From NCBI GenBank assembly GCA_002319795.1, contig DCFU01000048.1, forward strand, positions 62,001 to 126,000: DNA of 64,000 nucleotides, given 5' to 3'. The DNA comes from Megamonas sp. UBA1796 (GTDB taxonomy: Bacteria > Bacillota > Negativicutes > Selenomonadales > Selenomonadaceae). How positions within the stretch are numbered: the stretch's first letter is position 1; every line of letters begins with the position of its first letter. Both the position numbers and the translations under genes were made by a program. The notes beneath the pieces are model-generated. The model saw only the letters and a program-made list of their open reading frames with translations. It did no database searches and was not told the DNA's origin. Below are positions 42,246 through 51,031 of the stretch, piece after piece.

Positions 42246-43625
42246 GTGGCAAAAAAGAAAACGGCCTATGTATGCCAGGAATGTGGTTATGATACATCGA
42301 AATGGATGGGAAAATGTCCGGGCTGCGGTGCATGGAATACAATGGTTGAGGAGATCATCCGGCCGGATAAAAGTACAGGCGGTATCCGGCTGGGATTTTC
42401 GGATGCTTCAAAGCCAAGGCCTATCCGTGAGATCAAGGTTGACGATTTGCCGCGTTTTTTGACAGGGTCGGCAGAACTTGACCGCGTGCTTGGCGGTGGT
42501 ATCATACCGGGTTCCATGGTGCTGATCGTGGGGGATCCCGGTGTAGGGAAATCCAGCCTTACCCTGCGCGTATGTGCCAATGTGGCGAATACAGGCAAGC
42601 GTGTTCTTTATGTGACAGGTGAGGAAAGTACGCGGCAGGTGCGCATGCGTGCTGACAGGCTGCAGGCTCTTGCAGATAACCTTTTTGTAGTGAGTGAAAC
42701 AAATCTTGAGACTATTACACAACATATTATCGACAACAAGCCGGAACTTTTAGTCATAGATTCGATTCAGACAATTTTTAAGCCGGAAGTGCAGAGTGCT
42801 CCCGGAAGTGTGAGCCAGGTACGTGAGTGTTCGGTGGAACTCTTGCGTATCGCTAAGACCAATGGTATAGCAGCTTTTATCGTTGGACATGTGACAAAGG
42901 ATGGCACGCTTGCGGGACCGCGCGTACTGGAGCATATTGTGGATACAGTCCTGTATTTCGAGGGGGAGCGTAATGCACAGTTCCGTGTGCTGCGAGCAGT
43001 GAAGAATCGGTTTGGCAGTACAAATGAACTGGGGCTTTTTGAGATGCGCGATGTGGGGCTCGTCGATGTTCCGGACGCTTCTAAGTTTTTCATTTCTGAG
43101 CGTAAAGAGGATACGGGAACAGTCATAATTCCGACGGTTGAGGGAACACGTCCTTTGCTTGTTGAGTTACAGGCACTTGTAGCGCAGACTCCTTATATAC
43201 CACCGCGCCGTACGGCGGATTCTGTGGATATCAAACGCATCCAGCTTTTGCTGGCTGTACTTGAGAAACGGGTGCATCTCTCTATCGGAGCTTGTGATGT
43301 TTATATAAAAGTTGCGGGTGGCATTAAGATTGATGAGCCAGCGGCGGACCTGGGGATTTGTGTGGCTATGGCTTCGAGTTTTGCAAACCGGCGTATGCTG
43401 CCAAAGACTATCGTGTTTGGCGAGGTCGGGCTTTCCGGTGAGGTACGTGCCGTGAGCCAGGCGGATATCCGCATCCGCGAGGCGGCTAAGCTTGGTTTCC
43501 AACATGTTGTCTTGCCGAAAAAAAACTATACGCAGCTGCTGGGAGTAGAAGCTGTGAAGGGTATCCAGCTCCTGCCTGCAGAAAATGTCAGCGAAGCACT
43601 TCAGCGGGCAATGCCAAAGGAATGA
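42246..43625 (+). CDS. radA: DNA repair protein RadA (Sms)
   Basis: A 459-residue RecA-like ATPase that helps branch migration and recombination. The N-terminal zinc finger is CQECGYDTSKWMGKCPGCG. Walker A is GDPGVGKSSL, the RadA-specific motif is KNRFGSTNELGLFEM, and a Lon-protease-like domain forms the C-terminus (DVYIKVAGGIKIDEPAADLGICVAM). GTG 42246 is chosen because AGGAAGG lies 12 bases upstream; the ATG at 42234 abuts that site. Downstream of clpC as in Bacillus. Confidence 0.94.
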   Translation: MAKKKTAYVCQECGYDTSKWMGKCPGCGAWNTMVEEIIRPDKSTGGIRLGFSDASKPRPIREIKVDDLPRFLTGSAELDRVLGGGIIPGSMVLIVGDPGVGKSSLTLRVCANVANTGKRVLYVTGEESTRQVRMRADRLQALADNLFVVSETNLETITQHIIDNKPELLVIDSIQTIFKPEVQSAPGSVSQVRECSVELLRIAKTNGIAAFIVGHVTKDGTLAGPRVLEHIVDTVLYFEGERNAQFRVLRAVKNRFGSTNELGLFEMRDVGLVDVPDASKFFISERKEDTGTVIIPTVEGTRPLLVELQALVAQTPYIPPRRTADSVDIKRIQLLLAVLEKRVHLSIGACDVYIKVAGGIKIDEPAADLGICVAMASSFANRRMLPKTIVFGEVGLSGEVRAVSQADIRIREAAKLGFQHVVLPKKNYTQLLGVEAVKGIQLLPAENVSEALQRAMPKE

Positions 43626-43632
43626 TTGCAGA

Positions 43633-43690
43633 AAAAAGAACAGACGGACCACATGATATTTTGATATCGTACGGTCCGTCTGTTCTTTTT
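43633..43690. terminator. Bidirectional terminator between radA and the ABC operon
   Basis: An 18-bp stem (AAAAAGAACAGACGGACC and its complement) flanks a 22-base spacer, with A-rich left and T-rich right edges. It serves both convergent transcripts. Confidence 0.9.
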
Positions 43691-43694
43691 CTGT

Positions 43695-44489
43695 TCAGCT
43701 TAAAAGCAGGCTGTCACTGTCCATTTCGCTGCCTGCTGCCTTTTCAAACATTTCAAGCAGGTCTTTGACACTGAGCCCTTTTTTCTCTTTTCCGTCCACG
43801 TCAAAGAGGATATGTCCGTCATGCATCATGATGAGACGGTTGCCGCAGCGCAGTGCGTCACGCATATTGTGTGTAATCATAAGTGTTGTGAGATGGTGTT
43901 TTTCGACAATATCCGTGGTGATGGAAAGTACCTGTTCTGCTGTTTTTGGATCGAGAGCCGCTGTATGCTCATCTAATAGCAGGAGCTTTGGCTCTGCCAT
44001 GGTAGCCATGAGCAGCGTGAGGGCCTGGCGTTGTCCGCCGGACAATAAGCCGACCTTCGATTCAAGTCGGTCTTCAAGGCCAAGGTCAAGAGATGCCAAC
44101 AGCTCCTTGAAGTTTTTCTGCTGGCGTTTGGGAGCGCTCCAACACAAGGAAGGTGTTTTGCCCCGCCGCGAGGCTATAGCGAGATTTTCTTCTATCATCA
44201 TGCCGGCAGCGGTGCCCATCATAGGGTCCTGGAATACACGGCCAATGTATTTAGCGCGTTTATGTTCGGCCCATTTTGTTATATCTGTACCGTCGATGAC
44301 GATGCTGCCTGTATCAACGAGGAAGGTCCCGGCAATAGAATTCATGAGCGTCGATTTGCCGGCTCCATTGCCACCGATGACGGTTACGAAATCACCCGGA
44401 GAGAGATGAAGGGTGACGTCCTGCAGGGCAATTTTTTCCGTAATGGTGCCGGGGTTGAAGGTTTTTGAAATGTGGTCTATTTTCAGCAT
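43695..44489 (-). CDS. ABC transporter ATP-binding protein (TrpXYZ/ABC_sub_bind type)
   Basis: A 264-residue ATPase. Walker A is GGNGAGKST, the signature LLSGGQRQALTLLMA, and Walker B LLLLDEHTAALDP, where His replaces the residue usual after the Glu in many families (a feature of this subgroup). It works with the permease and binding protein encoded just upstream on the same strand. The permease stop adjoins its ATG, implying translational coupling. Confidence 0.9.
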   Translation of the reverse strand: MLKIDHISKTFNPGTITEKIALQDVTLHLSPGDFVTVIGGNGAGKSTLMNSIAGTFLVDTGSIVIDGTDITKWAEHKRAKYIGRVFQDPMMGTAAGMMIEENLAIASRRGKTPSLCWSAPKRQQKNFKELLASLDLGLEDRLESKVGLLSGGQRQALTLLMATMAEPKLLLLDEHTAALDPKTAEQVLSITTDIVEKHHLTTLMITHNMRDALRCGNRLIMMHDGHILFDVDGKEKKGLSVKDLLEMFEKAAGSEMDSDSLLLS

Positions 44490-45374
44490 TTATTTTGCCG
44501 CCTTTCTCTTCCGCGCGTTCAATTTAGCCTGCAAAAGAGGCATGCTGAGTGCAAGCGCGACAAGTATTGCTGTAAAGAGTTTGAGATCATTTGGCGGCAT
44601 ACCCATCTGCAAAACAACGGCAATGACGATACGGTAAACGATGGAGCCGAGTATGACGGAAATAAGACAATTTTTGAAGCTTCTGGTACCAAAGAGGACT
44701 TCACCGATGATGACGGAGGCCAGTCCAATAACAATGGTGCCAACCCCCATGCCAACATCGGCAAAACCATTGCTTTGTGCGACAAGGGCACCGGAGATGG
44801 CAACCAGCCCGTTTGAAAGCAAAAGTCCTAGGATAATCGTAATATCCGTGTTGACACCATTGGCACGGATCATATGCTGGTTGAAGCCGGTAGCCCGGAT
44901 AGCGGCACCGATTTCAGTACCAAAAAACCAGTAGTCGATCATACTCACCAGCAGGACAATGACAAATCCAATCATGAGTATAGTGAGCTGTTTGTCGATT
45001 CCGGGAAAGGAAATTATGGTAAAAATTGTATCTGTTTTTAAGAGCGGCAGATTCGCTTTTCCCATAATGCGCAGATTAACGGAATAGAGTGCAATCATAG
45101 TAAGGATGCCGGCTAAAAGCGCTGGTATCCTGAGCTTTGTGCATAAGAGGCCGGTAATGACACCGCTGATCATACCGGCTGTACAGGCGGCTATGATAGC
45201 ACTGACTGGGTTCCAGCCTGCAGTCAGCAGAGAGGCTGCGGTAGCGGCACCAAGAGGAAAGCTGCCTTCAACCGTGAGATCTGCAATATCGAGTACACGG
45301 AAGGTGAGGTATACCCCGATAGCCATAAGAGCCCATAAAAGACCTTGTGAAATTGTTGGAATGATAAGACTCAT
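44490..45374 (-). CDS. ABC transporter permease (TrpY-like)
   Basis: A 294-residue membrane protein with about eight helices, resembling branched-chain-type permeases encoded with ABC_sub_bind lipoproteins (YFRVLDIADLTVEGSFPLGAA-like N-terminal region, ILLGLLLSNGLVAISGALVAQ, VIIGEVLFGTRS). These systems have been linked to tryptophan or other amino-acid uptake in streptococci. Substrate here is not determined by sequence. The start has an AGGAGC-type site. Confidence 0.88.
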   Translation of the reverse strand: MSLIIPTISQGLLWALMAIGVYLTFRVLDIADLTVEGSFPLGAATAASLLTAGWNPVSAIIAACTAGMISGVITGLLCTKLRIPALLAGILTMIALYSVNLRIMGKANLPLLKTDTIFTIISFPGIDKQLTILMIGFVIVLLVSMIDYWFFGTEIGAAIRATGFNQHMIRANGVNTDITIILGLLLSNGLVAISGALVAQSNGFADVGMGVGTIVIGLASVIIGEVLFGTRSFKNCLISVILGSIVYRIVIAVVLQMGMPPNDLKLFTAILVALALSMPLLQAKLNARKRKAAK

Positions 45375-45406
45375 TTTTATGCTCCTAGCTTATATGAATT
45401 TCATAG

Positions 45407-46420
45407 TTATTCAACAATATCTGCATCCTTGAGAAGCTCGTCCGGAATTGTGATGCCAAGGCTGGCAGCGTTTTTCTTGTTGATGGTGATTTTGAGATCT
45501 TTGGCCATTTCAATTGCCATACTCTCAGGTTTTGCTTTGCCGTCCAGTATATCAGCAGCCATTTGCCCTGTCTGGATACCAAGCTTATAATAATCAATGC
45601 CATAGGTCGCAAGACCGCCGGCTTTTACCATATTCGGTTCACCGCATATAATGGCTTTCTTTGCCGGGTCTGTAATGGCTGCAAGTGTCGGCATAGCAGA
45701 AGCGATGATATTGTCTGTAGGTTCGTATAAAATATCAACCTTGCCTACGAGGCTTTGTGCAGCCTGCTGTATATCATTTACGGTCGAGATGGTGGCTACC
45801 TCTACCTTGAGCCCCTTTGACTCTGCATATTCTTTCATGGCGTTTACCTGGACTTCGGAATTAACTTCGCTGGAACAATAGATGGTGCCAATTGTTTTGG
45901 CATTTGGGGCAATTTTCATGAGAAGGTCGATTTGTTCCTTGATTGGATTCATATCACTTGTGCCTGTGACATTTCCCTTAGGTTCCTTATTGGAAGCGAC
46001 AAGTTTGGCACCTTCATAGTCCGTAATGGCTGTACCGACAATCGGGATATCCTTGGTGAGGTTAGCGACTGTCTGTGCAGCCGGTGTAGCAATCGCACAG
46101 ATGAGGTCGACCTTGTCATTTACAAAACGTTGTGCAATGTTTTGCAGATTTGACTGATCTGCCTGCGCATTTTGATGGTCAATCGTGAGGTTTTTCCCTT
46201 CCTCATAGCCACGTTCCTTGAGGCCTTCAACAAAGCCCTTATTCGCAGCATCCAGCGCATTGTGCTCTACAAGCTGTACGATGCCTATCTTAAAAGATTT
46301 TTGACTGCTCGAACTGTTTTCGGTATTGCTGCTCTGGGAGCCACAGCCCGCAATCATGGCTAAAGAAAATACAGCTGTAAGGCCCAGAGTGATGTCTTTC
46401 AGTTTTTTTGACATAAACAT
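45407..46420 (-). CDS. ABC_sub_bind-family substrate-binding lipoprotein (TrpX-like)
   Basis: A 337-residue lipoprotein with a signal peptide and lipobox (SLAMIAGC, Cys about 26), then a Ser/Asn-rich linker and the two-lobe binding fold (KIGIVQLVEHNALDAANKGFVEGLKERGYEEGKN, VNDKVDLICAIATPAAQTVANLTKDIPIVG). This is the PF04392-type family. First gene of the three-gene importer. The ATG at 46420 follows GGTGGG; a second ATG two codons on is possible. No T-box or TRAP-like leader was seen upstream. Confidence 0.9.
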   Translation of the reverse strand: MFMSKKLKDITLGLTAVFSLAMIAGCGSQSSNTENSSSSQKSFKIGIVQLVEHNALDAANKGFVEGLKERGYEEGKNLTIDHQNAQADQSNLQNIAQRFVNDKVDLICAIATPAAQTVANLTKDIPIVGTAITDYEGAKLVASNKEPKGNVTGTSDMNPIKEQIDLLMKIAPNAKTIGTIYCSSEVNSEVQVNAMKEYAESKGLKVEVATISTVNDIQQAAQSLVGKVDILYEPTDNIIASAMPTLAAITDPAKKAIICGEPNMVKAGGLATYGIDYYKLGIQTGQMAADILDGKAKPESMAIEMAKDLKITINKKNAASLGITIPDELLKDADIVE

Positions 46421-46548
46421 ACAAGTCCCACCTTTTGCGTAGATTTGTGTAAAGAAATTAACAATAAATATTATACAATGTTACATAACAAAAAGCTAGA
46501 AATGTTTTTTTGTAATGGACAATTTTCTTGTTTATGCAGGTGGGCAGA

Positions 46549-46585
46549 AAAAAACTGGAAAATACAATGTCGTATTTTCCAGTTT
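46549..46585 (-). terminator. Rho-independent terminator of the FlxA-like gene
   Basis: A 14-bp stem (AAACTGGAAAATAC at 46552-46565 and its complement at 46572-46585). On the minus strand it is followed by a run of T. Confidence 0.85.
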
Positions 46586-46596
46586 ATATGGTGTGC

Positions 46597-47010
46597 TTAT
46601 AAGGTCTCTTTTTTTGTTTCAAGTTCATTTTGCAAAGCAGTTTGCCCTTGATTGGTGATTGTAGTTGTGTAAGCCGGTCCGAATCTTTGCAGGGATTCTT
46701 TTTCTTGCTCGGCAGACGCGGCCTTCGCGGTATTGGCAGTGCTGTTGGTATTGGCAGTATTTGTACTGCTTTGGGTCTGTAAGTCCTCAATTTCTTTTTC
46801 CAGCGTGTCAATTTCTTTTTGAAGATTTTTTATAGTAGTCTTATTATCTGTTTTGGTGTCCTGTTTAAGTTTCGTCAGATTCGTCTCATCGGTATTTTTT
46901 TGTGTCCGGAGCTGTTCGATGCGCTTGCTGTTGTCCGAGCCGGACGAAACTACTGGCGATGTTGCAGTGCCCGATGATACACCGGATACAGGAGATACTG
47001 ATATAGCCAT
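46597..47010 (-). CDS. FlxA-like protein
   Basis: A 137-residue low-complexity protein. It has a Ser/Gly/Val-rich N-terminus (VSPVSGVSSGTATSPVVSSG), a coiled coil (RIEQLRTQKNTDETNLTKLKQ ... LQKEIDTLEKEIEDLQTQ), an Asn/Thr/Ala linker and a tail (FGPAYTTTITNQGQTALQNEL). This resembles the FlxA family seen near flagellar or surface genes; the role is unknown. The ATG at 47010 has AGAGGAG 9 bases upstream, favoured over an upstream TTG. No secretion signal is visible. Confidence 0.65.
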   Translation of the reverse strand: MAISVSPVSGVSSGTATSPVVSSGSDNSKRIEQLRTQKNTDETNLTKLKQDTKTDNKTTIKNLQKEIDTLEKEIEDLQTQSSTNTANTNSTANTAKAASAEQEKESLQRFGPAYTTTITNQGQTALQNELETKKETL

Positions 47011-47088
47011 AGATATCAACTCCTCTTAATTATAATTCTGTCTCTATAATATCATTATAACAGATATGGGTAAAAGATATAGCAAAAA

Positions 47089-47316
47089 ATGAAAAATGCG
47101 ACTAAAGTATCTTTGTCAGTGTATACAAACGACTTTAAGGAAAATTATTTTGCCATATGCCTGCTATCGATTCCTGCCAGATTTATTGACGAATTCATAG
47201 CTGCATGGTATACTTTTCCAGGTGAGTCGGAAGAAATTTCTGACAGCAAACTAATAAACAAAGTAATCGTACGAAAATCCTTCAGGGATGTTCTGGAGAA
47301 GAAGACGAGAGCATAG
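47089..47316 (+). CDS. Doubtful 75-residue reading frame
   Basis: An open frame with no recognisable family and no ribosome site (upstream sequence is A-rich without GGAG). A terminator at 47329 right after it suggests some transcript ends here, either this small gene or a leader. Kept at low confidence. Confidence 0.2.
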   Translation: MKNATKVSLSVYTNDFKENYFAICLLSIPARFIDEFIAAWYTFPGESEEISDSKLINKVIVRKSFRDVLEKKTRA

Positions 47317-47328
47317 CGAAAAATTAAT

Positions 47329-47354
47329 TCCTGTGCTTTGACACAGGAGTTTTT
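47329..47354 (+). terminator. Hairpin-T-run upstream of the TM1266-type gene
   Basis: CCTGTG-CTTTGAC-ACAGG is followed by AG and six T residues, about 23 bases before the ATG at 47377. It either ends an upstream transcript or acts as an attenuator in the leader of the gene behind it. Confidence 0.6.
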
Positions 47355-47376
47355 TATGTAAAGGGGTTGCAATCTG

Positions 47377-47631
47377 ATGGAAAACAGAGTTGCTATGATC
47401 GGTCTTATCGTAGGCCGCCGTGATTCCGTACGACAGCTGAATGCATTGTTGCAGGAATATGGCGAATACATCATTGGCAGAATGGGGATTCCTTATCATA
47501 AGCGTGAAGTTTCGGTTATCAGTATTGTGCTTGATGCTCCGCAGGATGTGATCAGTGCACTTTCCGGCAAACTTGGTATGTTGCCGCATGTGAGCACGAA
47601 GACGATTTACGCGAAATTTCCTGAATCGTAA
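47377..47631 (+). CDS. TM1266-family putative iron-only hydrogenase system regulator
   Basis: An 84-residue protein with an ACT-like ferredoxin fold related to NikR's C-terminal domain (VAMIGLIVGRRDSVRQLNALLQEYGEYIIGRMGIPYHKREVSVISIVLDAP). The family is encoded near HydEFG [FeFe]-hydrogenase maturation genes in many anaerobes and is called a putative hydrogenase regulator by association only. Here no hydrogenase genes lie nearby. AAAGGGG precedes the ATG. Confidence 0.85.
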   Translation: MENRVAMIGLIVGRRDSVRQLNALLQEYGEYIIGRMGIPYHKREVSVISIVLDAPQDVISALSGKLGMLPHVSTKTIYAKFPES

Positions 47632-47796
47632 CAGAAAAACGATTTGATGACAATTTCGACTGGTGGGCAGCTCCGGATAGTATATCGCAGGATATCCTTT
47701 TACTATAAGGAAAAATTTGGTATATGTGCATTGGTTTTAAGGATAGCTTTATGAGAACTGGTAATATTTTGGCGGACAAAGGGAAGGGTGAAAAGA

Positions 47797-48609
47797 ATGA
47801 AGATCATAGATGCGCATCTGCATTTTTGTGCGGAGCCGTATTTTGATGAGATTGCCAAGGCAGCAGGCCATGAGAATACAGACAGACATTTACATGAGCA
47901 ATATGTACAACGCGGTATTGTACATGGTGTTGTGATGGGGAATCGCACGCTGGCGCCGGAGGAACATTGTTATCCGGAGTATTTGAGCTATTGCATAGGA
48001 CTTGATAGCACTTGTTTTGATGAAAAGCAACTTCAGCGGCAGGTGGAGCTTGTTGAACTGCATTTGCAGCGTTCTTCCTGCGTGGGAATCAAATTGTATC
48101 CTGGCTACAATCATTTTTATCTTTATGAGGAAAAGATGAAACCATTCTATGAACTTGCGGAGAAATATAGCAAACCTGTAGCTGTGCATACAGGTTTGAC
48201 TGCTACGAGTCAGGCTTTGCTGAAATACAGCCATCCGCTTGTCCTGGACGAAACAGCCGTGTGCTATCCAAATGTGCAATTTGTTATGTGCCATTTAGGA
48301 AATCCGTTTTTATCGGATGCCATCGCCGTATTGGAAAAAAATAGGAATGTTGCGGCTGATTTATCAGGACTGCTGGAGGGGAAAATTCCAGATATGCAGG
48401 CGTTTTTCAGAAAGAAACAGGGATATATCCGTATGCTGCGTGACTGGCTGGAATATCTGGATGCTTATGAGCGTATAATGTTTGGTACGGACTGGCCGCT
48501 GGCAAATCTGGGAGATTACATAGATTTTATGAAACAGCTTATTCCCGAGGAACATTGGGAGGAAGTATTCTTTGCCAATGCCAACCGTATTTATGGCCTG
48601 AAACTATAA
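47797..48609 (+). CDS. Amidohydrolase-family (TIM-barrel) metal-dependent hydrolase
   Basis: A 270-residue protein with the amidohydrolase_2 pattern. IIDAHLHF (metal-binding HxH) opens the barrel, GIKLYPGYNHFY and VAVHTGL follow, then FVMCHLGNPF (His) and MFGTDWPLAN with the terminal Asp. Substrate is unknown; decarboxylases and lactonases occur in this group. The start at 47797 has GGGAAGGG 8 bases upstream. Single gene between terminators. Confidence 0.85.
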   Translation: MKIIDAHLHFCAEPYFDEIAKAAGHENTDRHLHEQYVQRGIVHGVVMGNRTLAPEEHCYPEYLSYCIGLDSTCFDEKQLQRQVELVELHLQRSSCVGIKLYPGYNHFYLYEEKMKPFYELAEKYSKPVAVHTGLTATSQALLKYSHPLVLDETAVCYPNVQFVMCHLGNPFLSDAIAVLEKNRNVAADLSGLLEGKIPDMQAFFRKKQGYIRMLRDWLEYLDAYERIMFGTDWPLANLGDYIDFMKQLIPEEHWEEVFFANANRIYGLKL

Positions 48610-48688
48610 AAATGAGGCAGAGGTATTCCATTCGTCTTAAAAGTATGTTACTATGAGTTTATAATATAATATGAAGTTGTTTTTTTAG

Positions 48689-48720
48689 GCGGAGTCTGTT
48701 CACTACAGGCTCCGTCTGTT
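48689..48720 (+). terminator. Rho-independent terminator after the amidohydrolase gene
   Basis: The stem GCGGAGTCTG / CAGGCTCCGT around TTCACTA is followed by CTGTTTATAT. The T run is weak. Confidence 0.6.
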
Positions 48721-48756
48721 TATATATATTCAAAAATTCTTATCAGGAGGTCTTTC

Positions 48757-50040
48757 ATGGAAAACTCAATGGCAGCAGGGCTTGTTTTTATAGTAATGTA
48801 TGTGGTGATTGTATCGGAAAAGGTGCATCGTACGGTTGCGGCCATGCTGGGAGCTATCATGATGCTGTTGCTTGGAATCCTGTCACAGGAGGCGGCAGTG
48901 TCCTATATCGATTTCAATACACTGGGGCTTCTTGTCGGTATGATGATTATTGTAGCGGTAACAAGCCGCACAGGTCTTTTTAATTATATCGCTGTGCTGA
49001 CGGCAAAACGAGCTAAGGCGGCACCTGTGCGGTTGCTTATCTATCTTGCCTTCCTTACGGCAGTTTGTTCAGCTTTTCTGGATAATGTAACAACTGTGTT
49101 GCTGATGGTGCCAGTTACGTTTGGCATTACGCGCAAGCTGGAGGTGGATCCGTTGCCGTATCTTCTGCTGCAGATATTTGCTTCGAATATAGGTGGTGCG
49201 GCTACTCTTATCGGAGATCCACCCAATATTATGATTGGCAGTGCGGTACAGCAGCTGACCTTTGGCGCATTTATTGATAATCTCGCATTTATAGCGAGTC
49301 TTGATTTGTTGGCTGTCACGGCAGTGTTTGCGGCGTTTTATCGCAAAAAGCTGCATACGAGGCCGGAACTGCAGGCGAAGGTTATGGCAATGGATGAAAA
49401 AAAAGAGCTGAAGGATATCCGCCTATTGAAAAAATGCCTGTTTGTACTTTTTGCTACTATCCTTTGTTTTTTCATGCATTCGCTGCTTCATCTTGCGTCT
49501 TCGGTTGTGGCGCTTACGGGGGCCTTTGTCCTTTTGCTGCTCGTGGGGGAGAAAGCAAACTTTGTCGAGCATTCTTTGGATCGTGTCGAATGGACTACAA
49601 TCTTCTTTTTTATAGGCCTTTTCGTGGCGGTTGGCGGACTTGTCGAAACAGGCGTTATACGTAGCATTGCAGGCAAAGCCATTGCTGTTACGGGCGGTAA
49701 TGTGCTACAGACATCTCTTCTGGTGCTCTGGCTTAGTGCCATTTTATCTTCCTTTTTGGATAATATTCCATTTGTGGCGACGATGATACCGCTTATTCAG
49801 GATATGGGCAGTCTGGGGATTGCAGACCTTGAGCCTGTATGGTGGAGTCTGGCACTCGGAGCTTGTCTCGGAGGCAATGGTACGATCATCGGGGCTTCTG
49901 CAAACCTTATTGTTGCCGGCATGGCAGCCGAAGAAGGCGTACATATTTCTTTTATACGATATTTTAAGGTAGGTTTTCCTATCATGCTGTTTACGATGTT
50001 GTTGTCTACGGTTTATGTTTATTTACGTTATTTTTATTGA
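48757..50040 (+). CDS. ArsB/NhaD-type (ion transporter superfamily) membrane transporter
   Basis: A 427-residue integral membrane protein with about 11 helices. The pattern (EKVHRTVAAMLGAIMMLLLGIL, IDFNTLGLLVGMMIIVAVTSRTGLF, LDNVTTVLLMVPVTFGI, GGAATLIGDPPNIMIGSA, and the second-half repeat FLDNIPFVATMIPL ... GGNGTIIGASANLIVAGMA) is that of the ArsB/NhaD/SLC13 superfamily. The two inverted repeats each carry a substrate-binding loop. Arsenite, Na+/H+ or dicarboxylate transport cannot be chosen by eye; no arsenic genes adjoin. Confidence 0.88.
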   Translation: MENSMAAGLVFIVMYVVIVSEKVHRTVAAMLGAIMMLLLGILSQEAAVSYIDFNTLGLLVGMMIIVAVTSRTGLFNYIAVLTAKRAKAAPVRLLIYLAFLTAVCSAFLDNVTTVLLMVPVTFGITRKLEVDPLPYLLLQIFASNIGGAATLIGDPPNIMIGSAVQQLTFGAFIDNLAFIASLDLLAVTAVFAAFYRKKLHTRPELQAKVMAMDEKKELKDIRLLKKCLFVLFATILCFFMHSLLHLASSVVALTGAFVLLLLVGEKANFVEHSLDRVEWTTIFFFIGLFVAVGGLVETGVIRSIAGKAIAVTGGNVLQTSLLVLWLSAILSSFLDNIPFVATMIPLIQDMGSLGIADLEPVWWSLALGACLGGNGTIIGASANLIVAGMAAEEGVHISFIRYFKVGFPIMLFTMLLSTVYVYLRYFY

Positions 50041-50059
50041 GGTGGAAATCGGTTTTAGC

Positions 50060-50093
50060 TTCCTGCGGCAAAAATTTATTTTTGTAGCAGGAA
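50060..50093 (+). terminator. Hairpin after the ArsB/NhaD-type gene, possible weak terminator
   Basis: TTCCTGC / GCAGGAA with inner pairing CAAAAAT / ATTTTTG forms a long hairpin. Only TCTTAATTT follows. Confidence 0.45.
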
Positions 50094-50157
50094 ATCTTAA
50101 TTTGTGAATAGAAGTTTAAGACTTTGAGCCGTAAATCTTTGATTGGGAGGTTTGGTT

Positions 50158-50427
50158 TTGAGTAAATTTGGACGAAACTATGGGATGTGTGTTCTTTTTG
50201 TCGTAGTGGGGGCTATTCTTGGTGGTATTTTAGGTGAGCTTATGAAAAATATCGATGCACTTCAGGGCATTGTACCCTATCTGGTACAAACCTATCCTGT
50301 TTTCGATATGAAGCCGGCAACGATTAATCTTTACGTTATTCAGCTGACTCTTGGTCTTTCTTTTGCACCGAATCTTATGAGTATCCTGGGCATTGTATTG
50401 GCCATCTGGCTGTTCCGCCGTTATTGA
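50158..50427 (+). CDS. DUF4321 small membrane protein
   Basis: An 89-residue protein with two hydrophobic helices (GMCVLFVVVGAILGGILGELM and LMSILGIVLAIWLFRRY) around a polar middle, the DUF4321 pattern. The family commonly precedes maf-radC-mreBCD in Firmicutes, matching its position 16 bases before maf. Function unknown, presumably linked to the envelope. TTG 50158 is the start, with GGGAGG 7 bases upstream. Confidence 0.8.
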   Translation: MSKFGRNYGMCVLFVVVGAILGGILGELMKNIDALQGIVPYLVQTYPVFDMKPATINLYVIQLTLGLSFAPNLMSILGIVLAIWLFRRY

Positions 50428-50443
50428 TAAGGAGGCTGTTACT

Positions 50444-51031
50444 ATGTTTGTTTTGGCGTCTGCCTCACCGCGCCGGCAGGAGCTTTTGCGGCAAATTGGC
50501 TGCAGGTTCCGTGTGATGACCCGTGATGTGCAGGAAGAAAAAGGAAATGATTCTTCACCAGAGGAACTGGTTTTGTGCAATGCACGCTTAAAAGCCGGGC
50601 AGGTGGCTCTTTTGGCAGAGGGTTTGCCGGTGCTTGGCGCAGACACAGTGGTTTCCGTGGATGGGCATATATATGGGAAGCCGGAAAATGCGGAGGATGC
50701 CAGACGGATGCTGTGGCTGCTTTCTGGCAGGAGCCATATTGTCTCTACTGGAATCGTCTTCGTTCGGGGAGGAACATTCTGGGAGGCAGTGGAAACGACC
50801 AAGGTAGTTTTTGCATCTTTGACAGAAGAACTTATTTCATGGTATTTGGATACCGGGGAATCTGTGGATAAAGCAGGTGCCTATGCTGTGCAGGGAAAGG
50901 CAGCGGTTTTTATCAAGAGAATTGAAGGTTCCTATTCCAATGTTGTAGGATTGCCACTCTATCGTACAGTAAAGCTTGCTAAGAAGGCAGGAGTTGAGCT
51001 ATATGACAATTATGGTAAGAGATCTTCCTGA
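50444..51031 (+). CDS. maf: Maf-family nucleoside triphosphate pyrophosphatase
   Basis: A 195-residue Maf protein that hydrolyses non-canonical or dTTP/UTP-type nucleotides. LASASPRRQELLRQIG, GADTVVSVDGHIYGKP, SGRSHIVSTGI, DKAGAYAVQGKAAVFIKRIEGSYSNVVGLPL are the family signatures. AAGGAGG precedes the ATG at 50444. It overlaps radC by 29 bases. Confidence 0.94.
   Translation: MFVLASASPRRQELLRQIGCRFRVMTRDVQEEKGNDSSPEELVLCNARLKAGQVALLAEGLPVLGADTVVSVDGHIYGKPENAEDARRMLWLLSGRSHIVSTGIVFVRGGTFWEAVETTKVVFASLTEELISWYLDTGESVDKAGAYAVQGKAAVFIKRIEGSYSNVVGLPLYRTVKLAKKAGVELYDNYGKRSS

Noticed and set aside
47089..47316. 75-codon frame before the TM1266-type gene as a firm gene
   Set aside because: No ribosome site and no family; kept only as a low-confidence entry because a terminator follows it.
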